64,000 nt of DNA, taken from an uncultured Pelagibacteraceae bacterium. Lineage in GTDB: Bacteria; Pseudomonadota; Alphaproteobacteria; Pelagibacterales; Pelagibacteraceae. The translations under genes were made by a program, and so were the position numbers. The stretch is from assembly GCA_902524955.1 (NCBI GenBank), contig CABZEY010000003.1:1-64000 (forward strand), given 5' to 3'. Position 1 is the first letter of the stretch. Each line of letters begins with the position of its first letter. Shown one piece after another: positions 30,437-40,245 of the stretch. The notes under the pieces are model-generated. The model saw only the letters and a list, made by a program, of their open reading frames with translations, was not told the origin of the DNA and did not search any database.

Positions 30437-31600
30437 TTAAGCCTGTTTTCTAATATTTTTAAACAAAAAAATATATCCAAGTGCGACCACAATTAGAAAA
30501 GCTGCATCAAAATAAAAGGGTACATTTTTACCAAAGTTTAAGAAAATAAATCCTGCTAGCGGTTGTCCAATAAATCTAGCTGCTGCTTGACATGAGTAAC
30601 CAGTGCCCAAAACCAAACCTTTATTATTATCTGATTTTTTTGATAATATACTGTTAATGCATGGATTTGATATCCCAATTCCATAGCTAAGAAAAACTAT
30701 GGCCAGGGGTATTAAGTAAATATTTTCAGTGGGTATTAGAGAAAATCCGAGAATTAAACTTATAAAACCACTTGCTATTAATTTTATTTCATCAAACTTT
30801 TTAATTAATACTCTTAATAAAAATCCCTGTACAATGATCTGACAAAACCCTGCAAGCAACATCACAAAACCCACTTCCTTGGGTCCCCATGTAAATGTTT
30901 CTTTTGTCCAAACCGCAATAGTACCTTCCATTCCTGAAAACACGGCATAAATAAAAAAGATTAGTAAAAAATAAGGTAATAACCCAGGGTTTTTTACTGC
31001 TTCAATTTGTTTTGATAATTCGTTCTTTTTAATTTGAACTGTTTTTTCTTTTGGCAAAGTTTCTTTAAAAAATGTTACAACAAAAATTAAATTTAGTAAG
31101 TTTATCGCTGAGGCTAACCATGCAACCAAAGATAAAGTTTCTTGAGTATAGTTTGAGCCAGCAATTAATCCTCCCGCAAGTGGCCCAAATGTAAATCCTA
31201 AACCAAAGGCAACACCAAACATCCCCATGCCTTTGGCTCTATTTTTCTCGTCAGTGATATCGGCAACATAAGCAGTACCAACCGAAATATTTGTTTTAAA
31301 AAGACCTGCAATAATTCTTGCTAAAAAAATTATTGGTAGATTAGTTGCGATTGCTAATAGAATATTTGCGATTAATTCAGCAATACAATTTAAAATTAAT
31401 AAAGGTTTCCTTCCTATCTTGTCAGATAGATTTCCCCAGAAAGGTGAAACAAAAAACTGAAAGAAGGAGAATAATCCAAACGCTACAGTAATTAACAAAA
31501 CAGAGCCACCGAAATTATTTATTACAAAGGGTAATGTTGCTACTAAAACGCCACTAAAAGCTACTACATCTAAAAAAAGAAATATAATGAATCTAAACAT
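30437..31600 (-). CDS. Major facilitator superfamily efflux-type transporter
   Basis: 387 residues with about twelve membrane helices. Motif A is clear, GNLSDKIGRKPLLI (about 54-68), and GFGLGFTFGPLAGGLI matches motif C of drug:H+ antiporters, resembling TetA-type DHA1 exporters. Similarity to resistance exporters does not prove a drug substrate; in ocean bacteria such proteins may export metabolites. Its ATG overlaps the suhB-like stop by one base. Confidence 0.9.
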   Translation of the reverse strand: MFRFIIFLFLDVVAFSGVLVATLPFVINNFGGSVLLITVAFGLFSFFQFFVSPFWGNLSDKIGRKPLLILNCIAELIANILLAIATNLPIIFLARIIAGLFKTNISVGTAYVADITDEKNRAKGMGMFGVAFGLGFTFGPLAGGLIAGSNYTQETLSLVAWLASAINLLNLIFVVTFFKETLPKEKTVQIKKNELSKQIEAVKNPGLLPYFLLIFFIYAVFSGMEGTIAVWTKETFTWGPKEVGFVMLLAGFCQIIVQGFLLRVLIKKFDEIKLIASGFISLILGFSLIPTENIYLIPLAIVFLSYGIGISNPCINSILSKKSDNNKGLVLGTGYSCQAAARFIGQPLAGFIFLNFGKNVPFYFDAAFLIVVALGYIFLFKNIRKQA

Positions 31601-32385
31601 TAGTTTTTAAATAGAATTTTGTGAACTTGATCATGTATTAAGGAATTAGATATGTAAGTTTCATTTTTTTTATCAAAACTTTTTCCAGTGAAGTCTGAAA
31701 TCGTTCCTCCAGCTTCTAATAAAATAATTTTTCCTGCAGCATAGTCCCAATATTTTAGATGTTCATACCAAGCAAAATCTGCTCTTCCAGAAGCAACATA
31801 TGCAAAATCTAATGCAGCACTGCCATAATTTCTTAATTTATGTATATCTATTGATGCTCGTTGTATTTGATCAAAGAACTTATTTTCTTTTACCTTAGCC
31901 ATTGGCGGACAACCATAAAGACCAATAATTTCCTCAAGATTTTTTCTTGAAGAGACTCTTATCCTTCTATTATTGACGTACGATCCTCGACCTTTTTCTG
32001 CATAGAAAGTTTCGTTTTTTATTGGATCACAAATTATACCTGAAATAACTTCGCCATTCTTTTCCAAAGCAATTGACACTGCAAAATGTGGAATTCCATG
32101 CATAAAATTTGATGTTCCGTCAATTGGATCAATTACCCAATTAAACTCAGACTCATTAATATTTCGTCCTGTCTCTTCAGCAATAAATCCATAATTTGGT
32201 CTAGCTTTTTCAAGTTCTTCTATAATAATACTTTCAACTTTCTTATCTGTTTTTGTAACAAAATCACCTGGACCTTTTTTAGAAACTTGAAGTTTTTCAA
32301 TTTCCCCAAAATCTCTGATTATAATCTTACTCACTTTAGTACAGATTTTTTCTAAAATATTAATTTCTGGAGATAGAAGAGGCAT
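31600..32385 (-). CDS. suhB: Inositol monophosphatase family protein (SuhB-like)
   Basis: 261 residues. Metal-binding motifs of the IMPase family are present: FIAEETGR, the signature WVIDPIDGTSNFMHGIPHFAVSIA, and the late KYWDYAAGKIILLEAGG. It hydrolyses inositol-1-phosphate or related sugar phosphates; SuhB homologues also influence rRNA transcription in E. coli. It overlaps both neighbours by one base in a tight run with efp and the MFS gene. Confidence 0.93.
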   Translation of the reverse strand: MPLLSPEINILEKICTKVSKIIIRDFGEIEKLQVSKKGPGDFVTKTDKKVESIIIEELEKARPNYGFIAEETGRNINESEFNWVIDPIDGTSNFMHGIPHFAVSIALEKNGEVISGIICDPIKNETFYAEKGRGSYVNNRRIRVSSRKNLEEIIGLYGCPPMAKVKENKFFDQIQRASIDIHKLRNYGSAALDFAYVASGRADFAWYEHLKYWDYAAGKIILLEAGGTISDFTGKSFDKKNETYISNSLIHDQVHKILFKN

Positions 32386-32948
32386 CAGTTAGCCTTTTTG
32401 ATATATTCTCTAGAGTGGCAATCTATAGAAACAATATCTCCTTGATTAATAAAAGGGGGAACTTGGATTTTTACGTCATTCTGAATTACCGCAGGTTTAT
32501 AAGAACTAGAGGCTGTTTGCCCTTTCACTACTGCTTCAGTTTCTAAAATTTCATAATCGGCACTTTTAGGAAGTGTAACAATTAAAGGCTTATCTTCATA
32601 AAATTCAATTTTTACTTCCATATTTTCTTTTAAAATTTTTTCATCATCACCAATAATTTCTTTTGATACACTTGTTTGCTCAAAATTTTTGCTATCCATA
32701 AATACAAGATTTTCATTTTCAGGATAAAGATACCGGTACTCTCTTTCATCAAGTGACGCCTTTTCAATTGTTTCACTTGACCTAAATCTTTCATTTAATT
32801 TGGTTCCTTTTGTAATACTTTTGAGTTCAACTTGATTGAAAGCTCCACCTTTACCAGGTTTTACCGTCTGACTTTTTAAACATCTCCAAAGGTCATTTTT
32901 ATACTCAATTATAGATCCAGGCTTTATTTCGCTTGCAGAAATTTTCAT
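32385..32948 (-). CDS. efp: Elongation factor P
   Basis: 187 residues, three beta-barrel domains. The domain I loop TVKPGKGGAFNQVEL carries Lys33, the position that is beta-lysylated in E. coli and inserted near the peptidyl-transferase centre at polyproline stalls. The C-terminus VKIQVPPFINQGDIVSIDCHSREY is well conserved. No modification enzyme (EpmA/EpmB or EarP) lies in the window. Confidence 0.96.
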   Translation of the reverse strand: MKISASEIKPGSIIEYKNDLWRCLKSQTVKPGKGGAFNQVELKSITKGTKLNERFRSSETIEKASLDEREYRYLYPENENLVFMDSKNFEQTSVSKEIIGDDEKILKENMEVKIEFYEDKPLIVTLPKSADYEILETEAVVKGQTASSSYKPAVIQNDVKIQVPPFINQGDIVSIDCHSREYIKKAN

Positions 32949-32986
32949 AGGGGTGTTAATACACTTTTTTTTTAAAAATTTAATAC

Positions 32987-33586
32987 TTATTTAAATAGTT
33001 TTATTGCTTCTAATGGTGTGAACTCTTTGTTTTTCCAAACAAAACTTGATATAGCAATAAAGTCTGCTCCTAATTTTAGTAGATCCATATAATTCTTGTT
33101 AGTAATTCCACCAATAGCTACAATTTTAGTATTTAACTTTTTTGCTTTCTTTAAAATATTTTTATCTGCAATGTATTTCACTTTTTTTGTTTTTGTTGGA
33201 AAAAAAGCTCCAAAAGCAACATATGTTGAAGCAAGCAATATTGCTTTTTTTGCTAAACTTAATGAGTTATGGCACGTAATACCAAAAACTATTTTTTTAT
33301 TAAAACGTAATTTTTTTTTATTTTTTTTCAAATCATTTTGCCCCAGATGGAAACCGACATTTTTAAATTTGTAAGCTAGTTGAATATCATCATTAATGAT
33401 TAATTTTACTTTATACTTTTTTGTGATTGGTAAGATTTTTTTAATATGCTCTATCATTATTTTTTTTGAATAATATTTGCACCTTAATTGTAAAAATTTT
33501 ACTTTTTTTGTTGCTAATACTTTTGGAAGAAAACTATAGAAGTTTTTGTTAAGTTTGTTCGGCGAAATTAAGTAGATTTTTTTCAA
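32987..33586 (-). CDS. thiE: Thiamine-phosphate synthase-like protein
   Basis: 199 residues of a TIM-barrel ThiE type. LQLRCKYYSKK, IINDDIQLAYKFKNVGFHLGQNDL (pyrimidine site), GITCHNSLSLAKKA, YVAFGAFFPTKTKK and IVAIGGITNKNYMDLLKLGADFIAIS follow family order. It joins the thiamine pyrimidine and thiazole moieties. Very Lys-rich and divergent, so TenI-like function is a possibility. ThiD is encoded at 52888, consistent with SAR11 cells salvaging the pyrimidine HMP from seawater. Confidence 0.82.
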   Translation of the reverse strand: MKKIYLISPNKLNKNFYSFLPKVLATKKVKFLQLRCKYYSKKIMIEHIKKILPITKKYKVKLIINDDIQLAYKFKNVGFHLGQNDLKKNKKKLRFNKKIVFGITCHNSLSLAKKAILLASTYVAFGAFFPTKTKKVKYIADKNILKKAKKLNTKIVAIGGITNKNYMDLLKLGADFIAISSFVWKNKEFTPLEAIKLFK

Positions 33587-33588
33587 TT

Positions 33589-34593
33589 TTAAGCTGCATT
33601 TTCAAGGTCAGCACTCCACTCACCTTTAGCAGCTAAACTGTTCATTTCAGATCTTTCATCAAAAACTTTTTGTACAGCTTCAATGTTTTTTATGTCTTTA
33701 GCCCAAGTTTTTAGAGCGCTTTGTTGTAAAGCTCTGCCAAAAGAATATGTGAAAGCAAATGAAGATTTGTTTTGTCTATTGATTTGATTAAGATTTTCTG
33801 TAGCTTCAAATTCAGATTGTCCACCAGAAAGAAATGCAACACCAGGTGTTTCGGTTGGTAAATTATTTTGTATGCATTTCAGCGTAAAATCTGCCACTTC
33901 ATCTTTATTATTTTTTATACCAGACTCCTTCCCATTTAAAATCATATTTGGTTTTAATACCATTCCTGAGAAATCAATTCCTGCTATCCGTAATTGCTTA
34001 ACTGTTTCTTCTAAAACTTTTGAGGTTACGTCATAGCATTTCTTAATATTATGTTTACCGTCCATTAAAACTTCTGGTTCAACAATAGGCACCATATTAG
34101 TCTCTTGAACTAAAGCTGCATATCTTGCCAACGCATGAGCATTTGCAACTATACAATTTTGACTTGGATATTGAGTATCAATTTTATAAACCCCTCTCCA
34201 TTTTGCAAATCTTGCACCCAAATTATAATATTCTTTTAACCTCTCTCTTAATCCATCTAAACCTTCTGTAACAGTTTCATCACTGCCAACAAGTTTCTTT
34301 GCTCCTTTATCGACTTTTATTCCAGGAAGAATATTTTGATTATTCAATATTTCACTGATAGTTTTCCCATCTTTATTCTGTCTAATTGTTTCATCAAAAA
34401 GTATAACGCCACTTATATATTTGCTAATATTTTTGGATGTAAAAATTGTATGTCTAAAAGTTAATCTATTTTTTTCATTTGATTCAACTTTGACACTAGC
34501 GAGCCTTTTTGTCATTGTGCCAGTGCTCTCATCGGCTGCAAGTATCCCTTTACCTTTTAACACCATTTGTTTTGCAATTTCATTTATCTTCAT
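33589..34593 (-). CDS. Fructose-bisphosphate aldolase, class I
   Basis: 334 residues with animal-type class I features: GKGILAADESTGTMTKRL near the N-terminus, WRGVYKI, IVEPEVLMDG, and GMVLKPNMILNG holding the Schiff-base Lys. It cleaves or forms fructose-1,6-bisphosphate. Downstream of tkt, gap and pgk in the same transcriptional direction, it completes a compact trunk-glycolysis/gluconeogenesis operon. Confidence 0.95.
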   Translation of the reverse strand: MKINEIAKQMVLKGKGILAADESTGTMTKRLASVKVESNEKNRLTFRHTIFTSKNISKYISGVILFDETIRQNKDGKTISEILNNQNILPGIKVDKGAKKLVGSDETVTEGLDGLRERLKEYYNLGARFAKWRGVYKIDTQYPSQNCIVANAHALARYAALVQETNMVPIVEPEVLMDGKHNIKKCYDVTSKVLEETVKQLRIAGIDFSGMVLKPNMILNGKESGIKNNKDEVADFTLKCIQNNLPTETPGVAFLSGGQSEFEATENLNQINRQNKSSFAFTYSFGRALQQSALKTWAKDIKNIEAVQKVFDERSEMNSLAAKGEWSADLENAA

Positions 34594-34614
34594 TAATTAC
34601 TCAATAAATATAGT

Positions 34615-35799
34615 TTATTTATTTTCAAGGACTTTCAGGCCTGGAAGCACTTTTCCTTCAAGCCACTCTAAAAATGCACCACCTGCAGTTGATATATAAG
34701 TAAAATGTCTCTGTTGATTTGATTTTTTAATTGCAGCAAATGTGTCTCCACCACCTGCAACAGATATTAATCCTTTTTTTTGTGAGTACCTTGCAATTGA
34801 TCGAGATATATCATTTGTTCCATTTGCAAAATCATCATATTCAAATAATCCAAAAGGTCCATTCCACAATACCGTCCTAGAGTCTTTAAGTATTTGATCG
34901 ATTTTTTTGGTACTATCAATCCCAATATCAAGAATTATGTCATCATCATTAACTTCATTTATTTTTTTGTTCACTCCAGGTTGATCAAATTTTTTTGAAC
35001 ATACTACATCTATTGGCAAAATAAGATCACAACTATATTTTTTAGCTTCTTCATAAATTTTACTAATTGTGCCCTCTACGTTTTTCTCAAATAGCGACTT
35101 TCCAATTTTATAGCCCTCTCTTTTAAAAAAATTATTTGCCATTGCGCCACCAATTATCATAAAGTCCATTTTTGGCAGTAAGTTTATAATTAGATTGATT
35201 TTGGAAGAAATTTTAGAACCTCCTATTAAGCATGCAACAGGCTTTTCAGATTTTGAAAATACTTTTTCCAAGGCATTAACTTCATCAATAATTGTTGAGC
35301 CTGCATATGCATCTATAAATTTTGTAATTGAATCAATTGAGGCATGAGAACGATGAGAGCATGAAAAAGCCTCATTGATATATATATCAGCAAATGATGC
35401 TAAAAGTTTTGCGTAATCCTGTCCATTAGATTCTTCGTTGGGATCGAATCTTAAATTTTCAAGCATGAATAATTTTTCTTTCCCTTGAACAATTTTTGTT
35501 GTTGTTTCATTGTTAATTTCTAAGAACTTAATTTGTTGATTAAATATTTTTTCAGCCATTTGCTTTACTGGCAATAAAGACAGACCTGTTTTACCATTTT
35601 TTTGTGGACGCCCTAGGTGTGAAGCTAAAATGATTTTACAGTTATTTTCTAATAAGCGTTTTATATTAGTTTCAAGTTTTTCAATTTTAGTAGCATCAGA
35701 TACTCTTCCACCAGATATAGGTACATTAAAATCAACTCTTAGAAAAACTTTTTTATCTTTTATATTTTTAAAATTTTCTATTGATCTTAATTGACTCAT
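34615..35799 (-). CDS. pgk: Phosphoglycerate kinase
   Basis: 394 residues. KVFLRVDFNVPI at the N-terminus, SHLGRPQKNGK substrate-binding loop, AFSCSHRSHASI, WNGPFGLFE and the C-terminal nucleotide motif SVAGGGDTFAAIKK. It interconverts 1,3-bisphosphoglycerate and 3-phosphoglycerate with ATP. Its ATG shares a base with the gap stop (one-base overlap at 35799). Confidence 0.97.
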   Translation of the reverse strand: MSQLRSIENFKNIKDKKVFLRVDFNVPISGGRVSDATKIEKLETNIKRLLENNCKIILASHLGRPQKNGKTGLSLLPVKQMAEKIFNQQIKFLEINNETTTKIVQGKEKLFMLENLRFDPNEESNGQDYAKLLASFADIYINEAFSCSHRSHASIDSITKFIDAYAGSTIIDEVNALEKVFSKSEKPVACLIGGSKISSKINLIINLLPKMDFMIIGGAMANNFFKREGYKIGKSLFEKNVEGTISKIYEEAKKYSCDLILPIDVVCSKKFDQPGVNKKINEVNDDDIILDIGIDSTKKIDQILKDSRTVLWNGPFGLFEYDDFANGTNDISRSIARYSQKKGLISVAGGGDTFAAIKKSNQQRHFTYISTAGGAFLEWLEGKVLPGLKVLENK

Positions 35800-36803
35800 T
35801 ATATTTTATTTTTGAGCGCCAAAGACATATCAATCATACGATTTGAAAAACCCCATTCATTATCATACCAAGCAAAAACAGTTGCAAAATTATTACCAAT
35901 TGTTTTTGTTAAGCCTGTATCTACTATTGAAGATCTTGGATCATGATTAAAATCTGAAGAAACCAATGGTTTTTGTTCTACACCTAAAACATTTTTTAAA
36001 TATGTTTTGCTTGCTTTTAACAAAGAACTATTAATTTTTTCTTTTGTAAGTTTTTTCTTTGAATTAAAGCTTAATTGAACTAAAGATACGTTTGGGGTTG
36101 GGACCCTAATTGAAACTCCATCAATTTTGTTAGCAAGTTCAGGAATAATCATTCTTAAAGATTTTGCCGCACCTGTGCTCGTCGGAACTATTGCATTAGG
36201 GGCGCTTCTAGCTCGTCTTAAATCTTTGTGAGAATTATCTAATAACCTTTGATCCGATGTATATGAATGTATTGTTGTCATGTAACCTTTTTCAATTTTA
36301 AAATTTTTATGGATAGTAAATACAACCGGCGCTAAACAATTAGTGGTGCACGAAGCTACAGAAATAATATGATCTGTTTTTGATATATTCTTGTGGTTCA
36401 CACCATAAACGACTGTTTGATCTGCATCTTTACAAGGGGCAGATACAATTACTTTTTTTGCCCCTGCTTCTATGTGTTTGCAAGATTCATCTTTAGAATT
36501 AAATTTACCAGTACATTCCAAAACAATATCAACATTTTCATCATCCCACGGACAATTTATAGGATCATTTTCGTGGTAACATTGAATTCTATCTTTGCCT
36601 ATTATGATTTCATCTTTTGTATATTTAATACTTTGATTAAATTTACCGTGAACCGTATCTCTCTCTAACAAAAAGGCACTTATTTCAGCACTGGCTCTAT
36701 TATTGATTGCAACTACTTTTAAGCCTTTATAATTATTTTCATAAAGTGCTCGTAGAACCATTCGTCCTATTCTACCAAAACCATTAATTGCAATTCTAAG
36801 CAT
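35799..36803 (-). CDS. gap: Glyceraldehyde-3-phosphate dehydrogenase, type I
   Basis: 334 residues. NAD-binding INGFGRIGRMVLRAL, catalytic Cys in SVASCTTNCLAPV, HSYTSDQRLLD, RRARSAPNAIVPTSTGAAKS and C-terminal AWYDNEWGFSNRMID are all in place. It couples triose oxidation to phosphorylation, or runs in reverse for gluconeogenesis. It overlaps the tkt 3' end by 8 nt and pgk by one base. Confidence 0.97.
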   Translation of the reverse strand: MLRIAINGFGRIGRMVLRALYENNYKGLKVVAINNRASAEISAFLLERDTVHGKFNQSIKYTKDEIIIGKDRIQCYHENDPINCPWDDENVDIVLECTGKFNSKDESCKHIEAGAKKVIVSAPCKDADQTVVYGVNHKNISKTDHIISVASCTTNCLAPVVFTIHKNFKIEKGYMTTIHSYTSDQRLLDNSHKDLRRARSAPNAIVPTSTGAAKSLRMIIPELANKIDGVSIRVPTPNVSLVQLSFNSKKKLTKEKINSSLLKASKTYLKNVLGVEQKPLVSSDFNHDPRSSIVDTGLTKTIGNNFATVFAWYDNEWGFSNRMIDMSLALKNKI

Positions 36804-38748
36804 TTATATTTTCTAATCTTAAAGCAGCATTAACTATATCATCGTCTGTCAATTTGAAATGTTTATAGACGTCTTTATAGGGGGCACTTTTTCCAAAATC
36901 TTCTATACCTAAAGTAGTGCCATTTTTTCCAACATATTTTTTCCAAGACATTGGTTGTGATGCTTCTATTGAAATTTTTAATTCTGTCTCTCCAAGTATC
37001 CTTAATTTATAATCTTCTGGCTGATCATCAAATAATTCCATTGATGGTACTGAAATAACTTTTGAGTAGATTTTTTTCTCTGCCAGTTTTTTTGCCGCTG
37101 ATACTGCAATATCAACTTCAGATCCACTCGCCATTAATGTCAATTTAATGTTTTCATTGCTTCTAAAAATTTCATATGCACCTAAACTACTCAAATTTTT
37201 ACTTTCAAAAACTGTTCTAAGTTGGTTTAAATTTTGTCTAGTTAATGAAATAACACTTGGTTTATCTTTGCAGGTTAATGCAAGTTCCCAGCATTCTATT
37301 GTTTCTGTTGAGTCACACGGGCGAAAGACATTTAAATTTGGTATAGATCTTAGACTACTCAAATGTTCTATTGGTTGATGTGTTGGACCATCTTCACCTA
37401 AACCAATAGAGTCATGAGACATTACATAAATTATTCTCTGTTTCATTAATGCCGAAAGTCTTATTGAAGGTTTACAATAATCACTAAATACTAAAAATGT
37501 TCCCCCATAAGGAATAAGATTACTGTGCAAAGCTAAACCATTCATGATTGATGCCATCGCGTGTTCTCGTACACCATAATGAATATAGTTACCTTTAAAT
37601 TTTCCAGGAGAAATAATTTTTTGGCTTTCGGTTTTTGTATTATTTGATCCAGTAAGATCAGCTGAACCTCCAATTAAATTGGGTAAATTTTTAGTTAACT
37701 CTTTTAAAATATTTTCCGATGATTTTCTTGTTGCCAAATTTTTTGCTTCTTTAATCACAGTATTTTTTGCATTTTGAATAATAGAATTAATTTTATTTTC
37801 AAAATTTTCTTTTTTATATGAATTTTTTTTCCATTTTCGTTCTTCGTTCAGCCCTTTTTTTCCAATTTCTCTCCATGTATTTAAAATGTTATCTGGTATT
37901 ACAAATGGATCATGGGACCATTTTAATTTTTTTCTAATAAGTTTTATTTCATCTTCTCCCATCGGACTACCGTGCGCTGATGATTTCCCTGATTTATTGG
38001 GAGAACCAAAACCAATTTTTGTTTTGCAGGATATTACAGTTGGTCTATTTGCTTTTTGAACTTTTTTTAAAGCTTTAAAAATTTCCTTTTCCTTATGACC
38101 ATTAATCTCAATGTAACCCCAATTATAGCTTTCAAATCTTTTTTTATATTTATCAGATACTGTAAGACTCGTTGGGCCATCAATTGAAATAGAATTATTG
38201 TCAAAGAGCATAATAAGATTTTTTAATTTTAAATGACCTGCTAGACTTAATGCTTCATGACTTATTCCTTCCATCAAACATCCATCACCTGCAAGAACAT
38301 AAGTTTTATGATTAAATACTTTTTTTCCATACTTTGCTTTTAAAATTTCCTCAGCAAGCGCAAAACCTACAGCGTTCCCGATCCCTTGACCAAGTGGACC
38401 AGTTGTTGTCTCAATGCCTGAACTTGGCTCAAATTCCGGGTGACCAGCACAAATTGAATTTAATTGTCTAAAATTTTTGATATCGTCTAATGAAATACTT
38501 TTGTAACCTGAAAGATAGAGTAGTGAATACAATATCATTGATCCGTGTCCTGCTGATAATACAAACCGATCTCTATTTACCCAGTTTGGATTAATTGGAT
38601 TAAATTTTAAAAAATCTCTAAAGAGTACCGTACACACATCTGCCATTCCCATCGGCATACCTGGATGACCGGAATTCGCTTTTTGAACTGCATCCACGGA
38701 TAAAAATCGAATGGCATTTGCTAAATCATTATGTGAGCAATTTTTCAT
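36796..38748 (-). CDS. tkt: Transketolase
   Basis: 650 residues. ThDP fold with NSGHPGMPMGMADV, RFVLSAGHGSM, the GDG...N motif LAGDGCLMEGISHEALSL, the catalytic Glu in HYGVREHAMASI and EDGPTHQPIEHLSSLR. It transfers two-carbon units in the pentose phosphate pathway. First gene of the tkt-gap-pgk-fba run; its promoter must lie in the 77-base gap shared with the divergent coiled-coil gene. Confidence 0.97.
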   Translation of the reverse strand: MKNCSHNDLANAIRFLSVDAVQKANSGHPGMPMGMADVCTVLFRDFLKFNPINPNWVNRDRFVLSAGHGSMILYSLLYLSGYKSISLDDIKNFRQLNSICAGHPEFEPSSGIETTTGPLGQGIGNAVGFALAEEILKAKYGKKVFNHKTYVLAGDGCLMEGISHEALSLAGHLKLKNLIMLFDNNSISIDGPTSLTVSDKYKKRFESYNWGYIEINGHKEKEIFKALKKVQKANRPTVISCKTKIGFGSPNKSGKSSAHGSPMGEDEIKLIRKKLKWSHDPFVIPDNILNTWREIGKKGLNEERKWKKNSYKKENFENKINSIIQNAKNTVIKEAKNLATRKSSENILKELTKNLPNLIGGSADLTGSNNTKTESQKIISPGKFKGNYIHYGVREHAMASIMNGLALHSNLIPYGGTFLVFSDYCKPSIRLSALMKQRIIYVMSHDSIGLGEDGPTHQPIEHLSSLRSIPNLNVFRPCDSTETIECWELALTCKDKPSVISLTRQNLNQLRTVFESKNLSSLGAYEIFRSNENIKLTLMASGSEVDIAVSAAKKLAEKKIYSKVISVPSMELFDDQPEDYKLRILGETELKISIEASQPMSWKKYVGKNGTTLGIEDFGKSAPYKDVYKHFKLTDDDIVNAALRLENINA

Positions 38749-38825
38749 TAAATATAGTTAAGACTTAATTCCTCGAAATTATTAATACTTTGTAGTATAA
38801 TTATAAATAATAATATTCGTTTTCT

Positions 38826-39266
38826 ATGGATAATTTGAAAGAAAAAGAGCAAAAATTGCTAGAGTCTTTGGTGAGATTAGACACTATCACCGATTTAGTT
38901 GTTGGTTCAAAGAAAAAGATCGTAGATCTGCAGGAAGTCAAAGCAAAATTAGAAACAGAAAAAAACGATTTGAGTGTAAAGTTATCCACACTAGAAAACG
39001 AAAATGATGGTCTAAAAGCAGAGCTGCAAGAGCTTGAAAGTTCCATCAACAGTCCAGATTCTTTAAACGAGAATTTAAAGGAGAAAATATTAAAAATTGA
39101 AGAGGAAAATGCTGAATTAAAACAATCAATTTTAAAATTAGAGAAGGATTTAGAGAGCTCACGATACAAGGTAGTACAAGCAGAGAAAAATAAAGATGAG
39201 GTTGCAAAAAGGCTTGATGAATTGAACCAAGATGCAAACGACCTTTTAGGATCTGAAGAATGGTAA
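38826..39266 (+). CDS. Coiled-coil protein upstream of zapA
   Basis: 146 residues, almost wholly alpha-helical and coiled-coil from about residue 25 to 140, with heptad-like Leu spacing and no cysteine or membrane segment. It ends in an acidic DANDLLGSEEW. Alphaproteobacteria often have such a gene (DUF4164-like) before zapA, and its end overlaps zapA by 7 nt. I infer a partner in the division-ring region, possibly a ZapB analogue, but the sequence alone does not show this. ATG at 38826 is the only good start. Confidence 0.65.
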   Translation: MDNLKEKEQKLLESLVRLDTITDLVVGSKKKIVDLQEVKAKLETEKNDLSVKLSTLENENDGLKAELQELESSINSPDSLNENLKEKILKIEEENAELKQSILKLEKDLESSRYKVVQAEKNKDEVAKRLDELNQDANDLLGSEEW

Positions 39267-39688
39267 ACGTAAATGTCAATTTTAATGGAAGGGATTATCT
39301 TCTTGCCTGCGAGGAAGGTCAGGAGGAAGACCTTCAAAAATTAACTGAAGAATTAAGTAAAAAATTTAATCAATTAAAAAAAGATCTCGGTAATCTTGGT
39401 GAAGGCAAATTATTATTAATTACTGCAATTCAAGTTATTGATGAGTTGTATACCTTAAAAACATCATTGCATAAACTTAAAGATCATTCAAAGGACTTAG
39501 AGAAAAAATTTAAAGAAATCAAAAAGCTTTCAGTAAGTTATAAGGGTGATAGAGACAAAGAAGTTGAGGAGCTTAAAGCTAGACTTGAAGAGTTAAAAAA
39601 AACAGTTGAGGAAAATCAAGCTAACTATTCAGAAATTTTAAATAAAGCAAGCGAGTCTATTAATAGCTTTATCACTAAAGCTGTTTAG
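39260..39688 (+). CDS. zapA: Cell division protein ZapA
   Basis: 142 residues. N-terminal ZapA domain (VNVNFNGRDYLLACEEGQEEDLQKL) followed by a long helix and coiled coil, longer than the 109 residues of E. coli ZapA. It bundles FtsZ protofilaments. In many bacteria 6S RNA lies between zapA and the next gene fau; only five bases separate them here, so no 6S RNA is present in that slot. Confidence 0.9.
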   Translation: MVNVNVNFNGRDYLLACEEGQEEDLQKLTEELSKKFNQLKKDLGNLGEGKLLLITAIQVIDELYTLKTSLHKLKDHSKDLEKKFKEIKKLSVSYKGDRDKEVEELKARLEELKKTVEENQANYSEILNKASESINSFITKAV

Positions 39689-39693
39689 TCTTA

Positions 39694-40245
39694 ATGAAGC
39701 AAAGTATTAGAGAAAATTATTTAAAAATTAGAAAAAAAAAATATTTTGAACTAAGTCAAAAAAATAAAATATTTATAGCTGAACAAGTAAAAAAACTTTG
39801 CAATAAATACAAAATTAAAAAATTAGCGCTTTACTACCCAATAAACTATGAGATGAATATATTATCGGTAATTATAAATTTAAAGATAAAAAAATTACAA
39901 ACCTGCTTACCTGTTATTGAAAAAAATAAAAATATGAGTTTCAAAGAATGGAAAATTCAAGAGCCTTTTTACGTAAATCGAATTGGAATTCTTGAACCAA
40001 ATTCTAAAAATAAAAAAATTAACCCACAAATGATTTTAGTTCCATTAGTTGCTTACGATAAATTTAAAAATCGTTTAGGATATGGAAAAGGCTTTTATGA
40101 TCGTTTTTTAAATAAATTCAGTAAAAAAAAAAATGTTTTGTCTGTTGGTATTGCATTTGCTTTTCAGAAAACAAATATAATACCAGAAGAAAAACATGAT
40201 AAAAAATTAGATTATATTTTAACAGAAAAAGGATTTGTTGATTAA
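39694..40245 (+). CDS. fau: 5-formyltetrahydrofolate cyclo-ligase
   Basis: 183 residues. ALYYPINYEMN and PQMILVPLVAYDKFKNRLGYGKGFYDRFL are the substrate and nucleotide motifs of the 5-FCL family. It converts 5-formyl-THF to methenyl-THF with ATP. The zapA-fau pairing is widely conserved. It overlaps the next gene by one base (TAATG). Confidence 0.93.
   Translation: MKQSIRENYLKIRKKKYFELSQKNKIFIAEQVKKLCNKYKIKKLALYYPINYEMNILSVIINLKIKKLQTCLPVIEKNKNMSFKEWKIQEPFYVNRIGILEPNSKNKKINPQMILVPLVAYDKFKNRLGYGKGFYDRFLNKFSKKKNVLSVGIAFAFQKTNIIPEEKHDKKLDYILTEKGFVD

Noticed and set aside
30437-31600. Tetracycline resistance determinant
   Set aside because: Only general DHA1 motifs A and C are seen. No mobile element or regulator accompanies it, and it sits in a core gene run, so a resistance label is not supported.
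38801-39337. A 178-residue minus-strand ORF opposite the coiled-coil gene and zapA start
   Set aside because: It is Phe/Ser-rich antisense of a Lys/Glu-rich coiled coil, crosses two genes on the other strand, has no ribosome-binding site and no recognisable motif. Antisense of AT-rich coiled coils often stays open.
39688-39694. 6S RNA expected between zapA and fau
   Set aside because: Only five bases separate the genes, so no room exists; the RNA must be elsewhere or absent.
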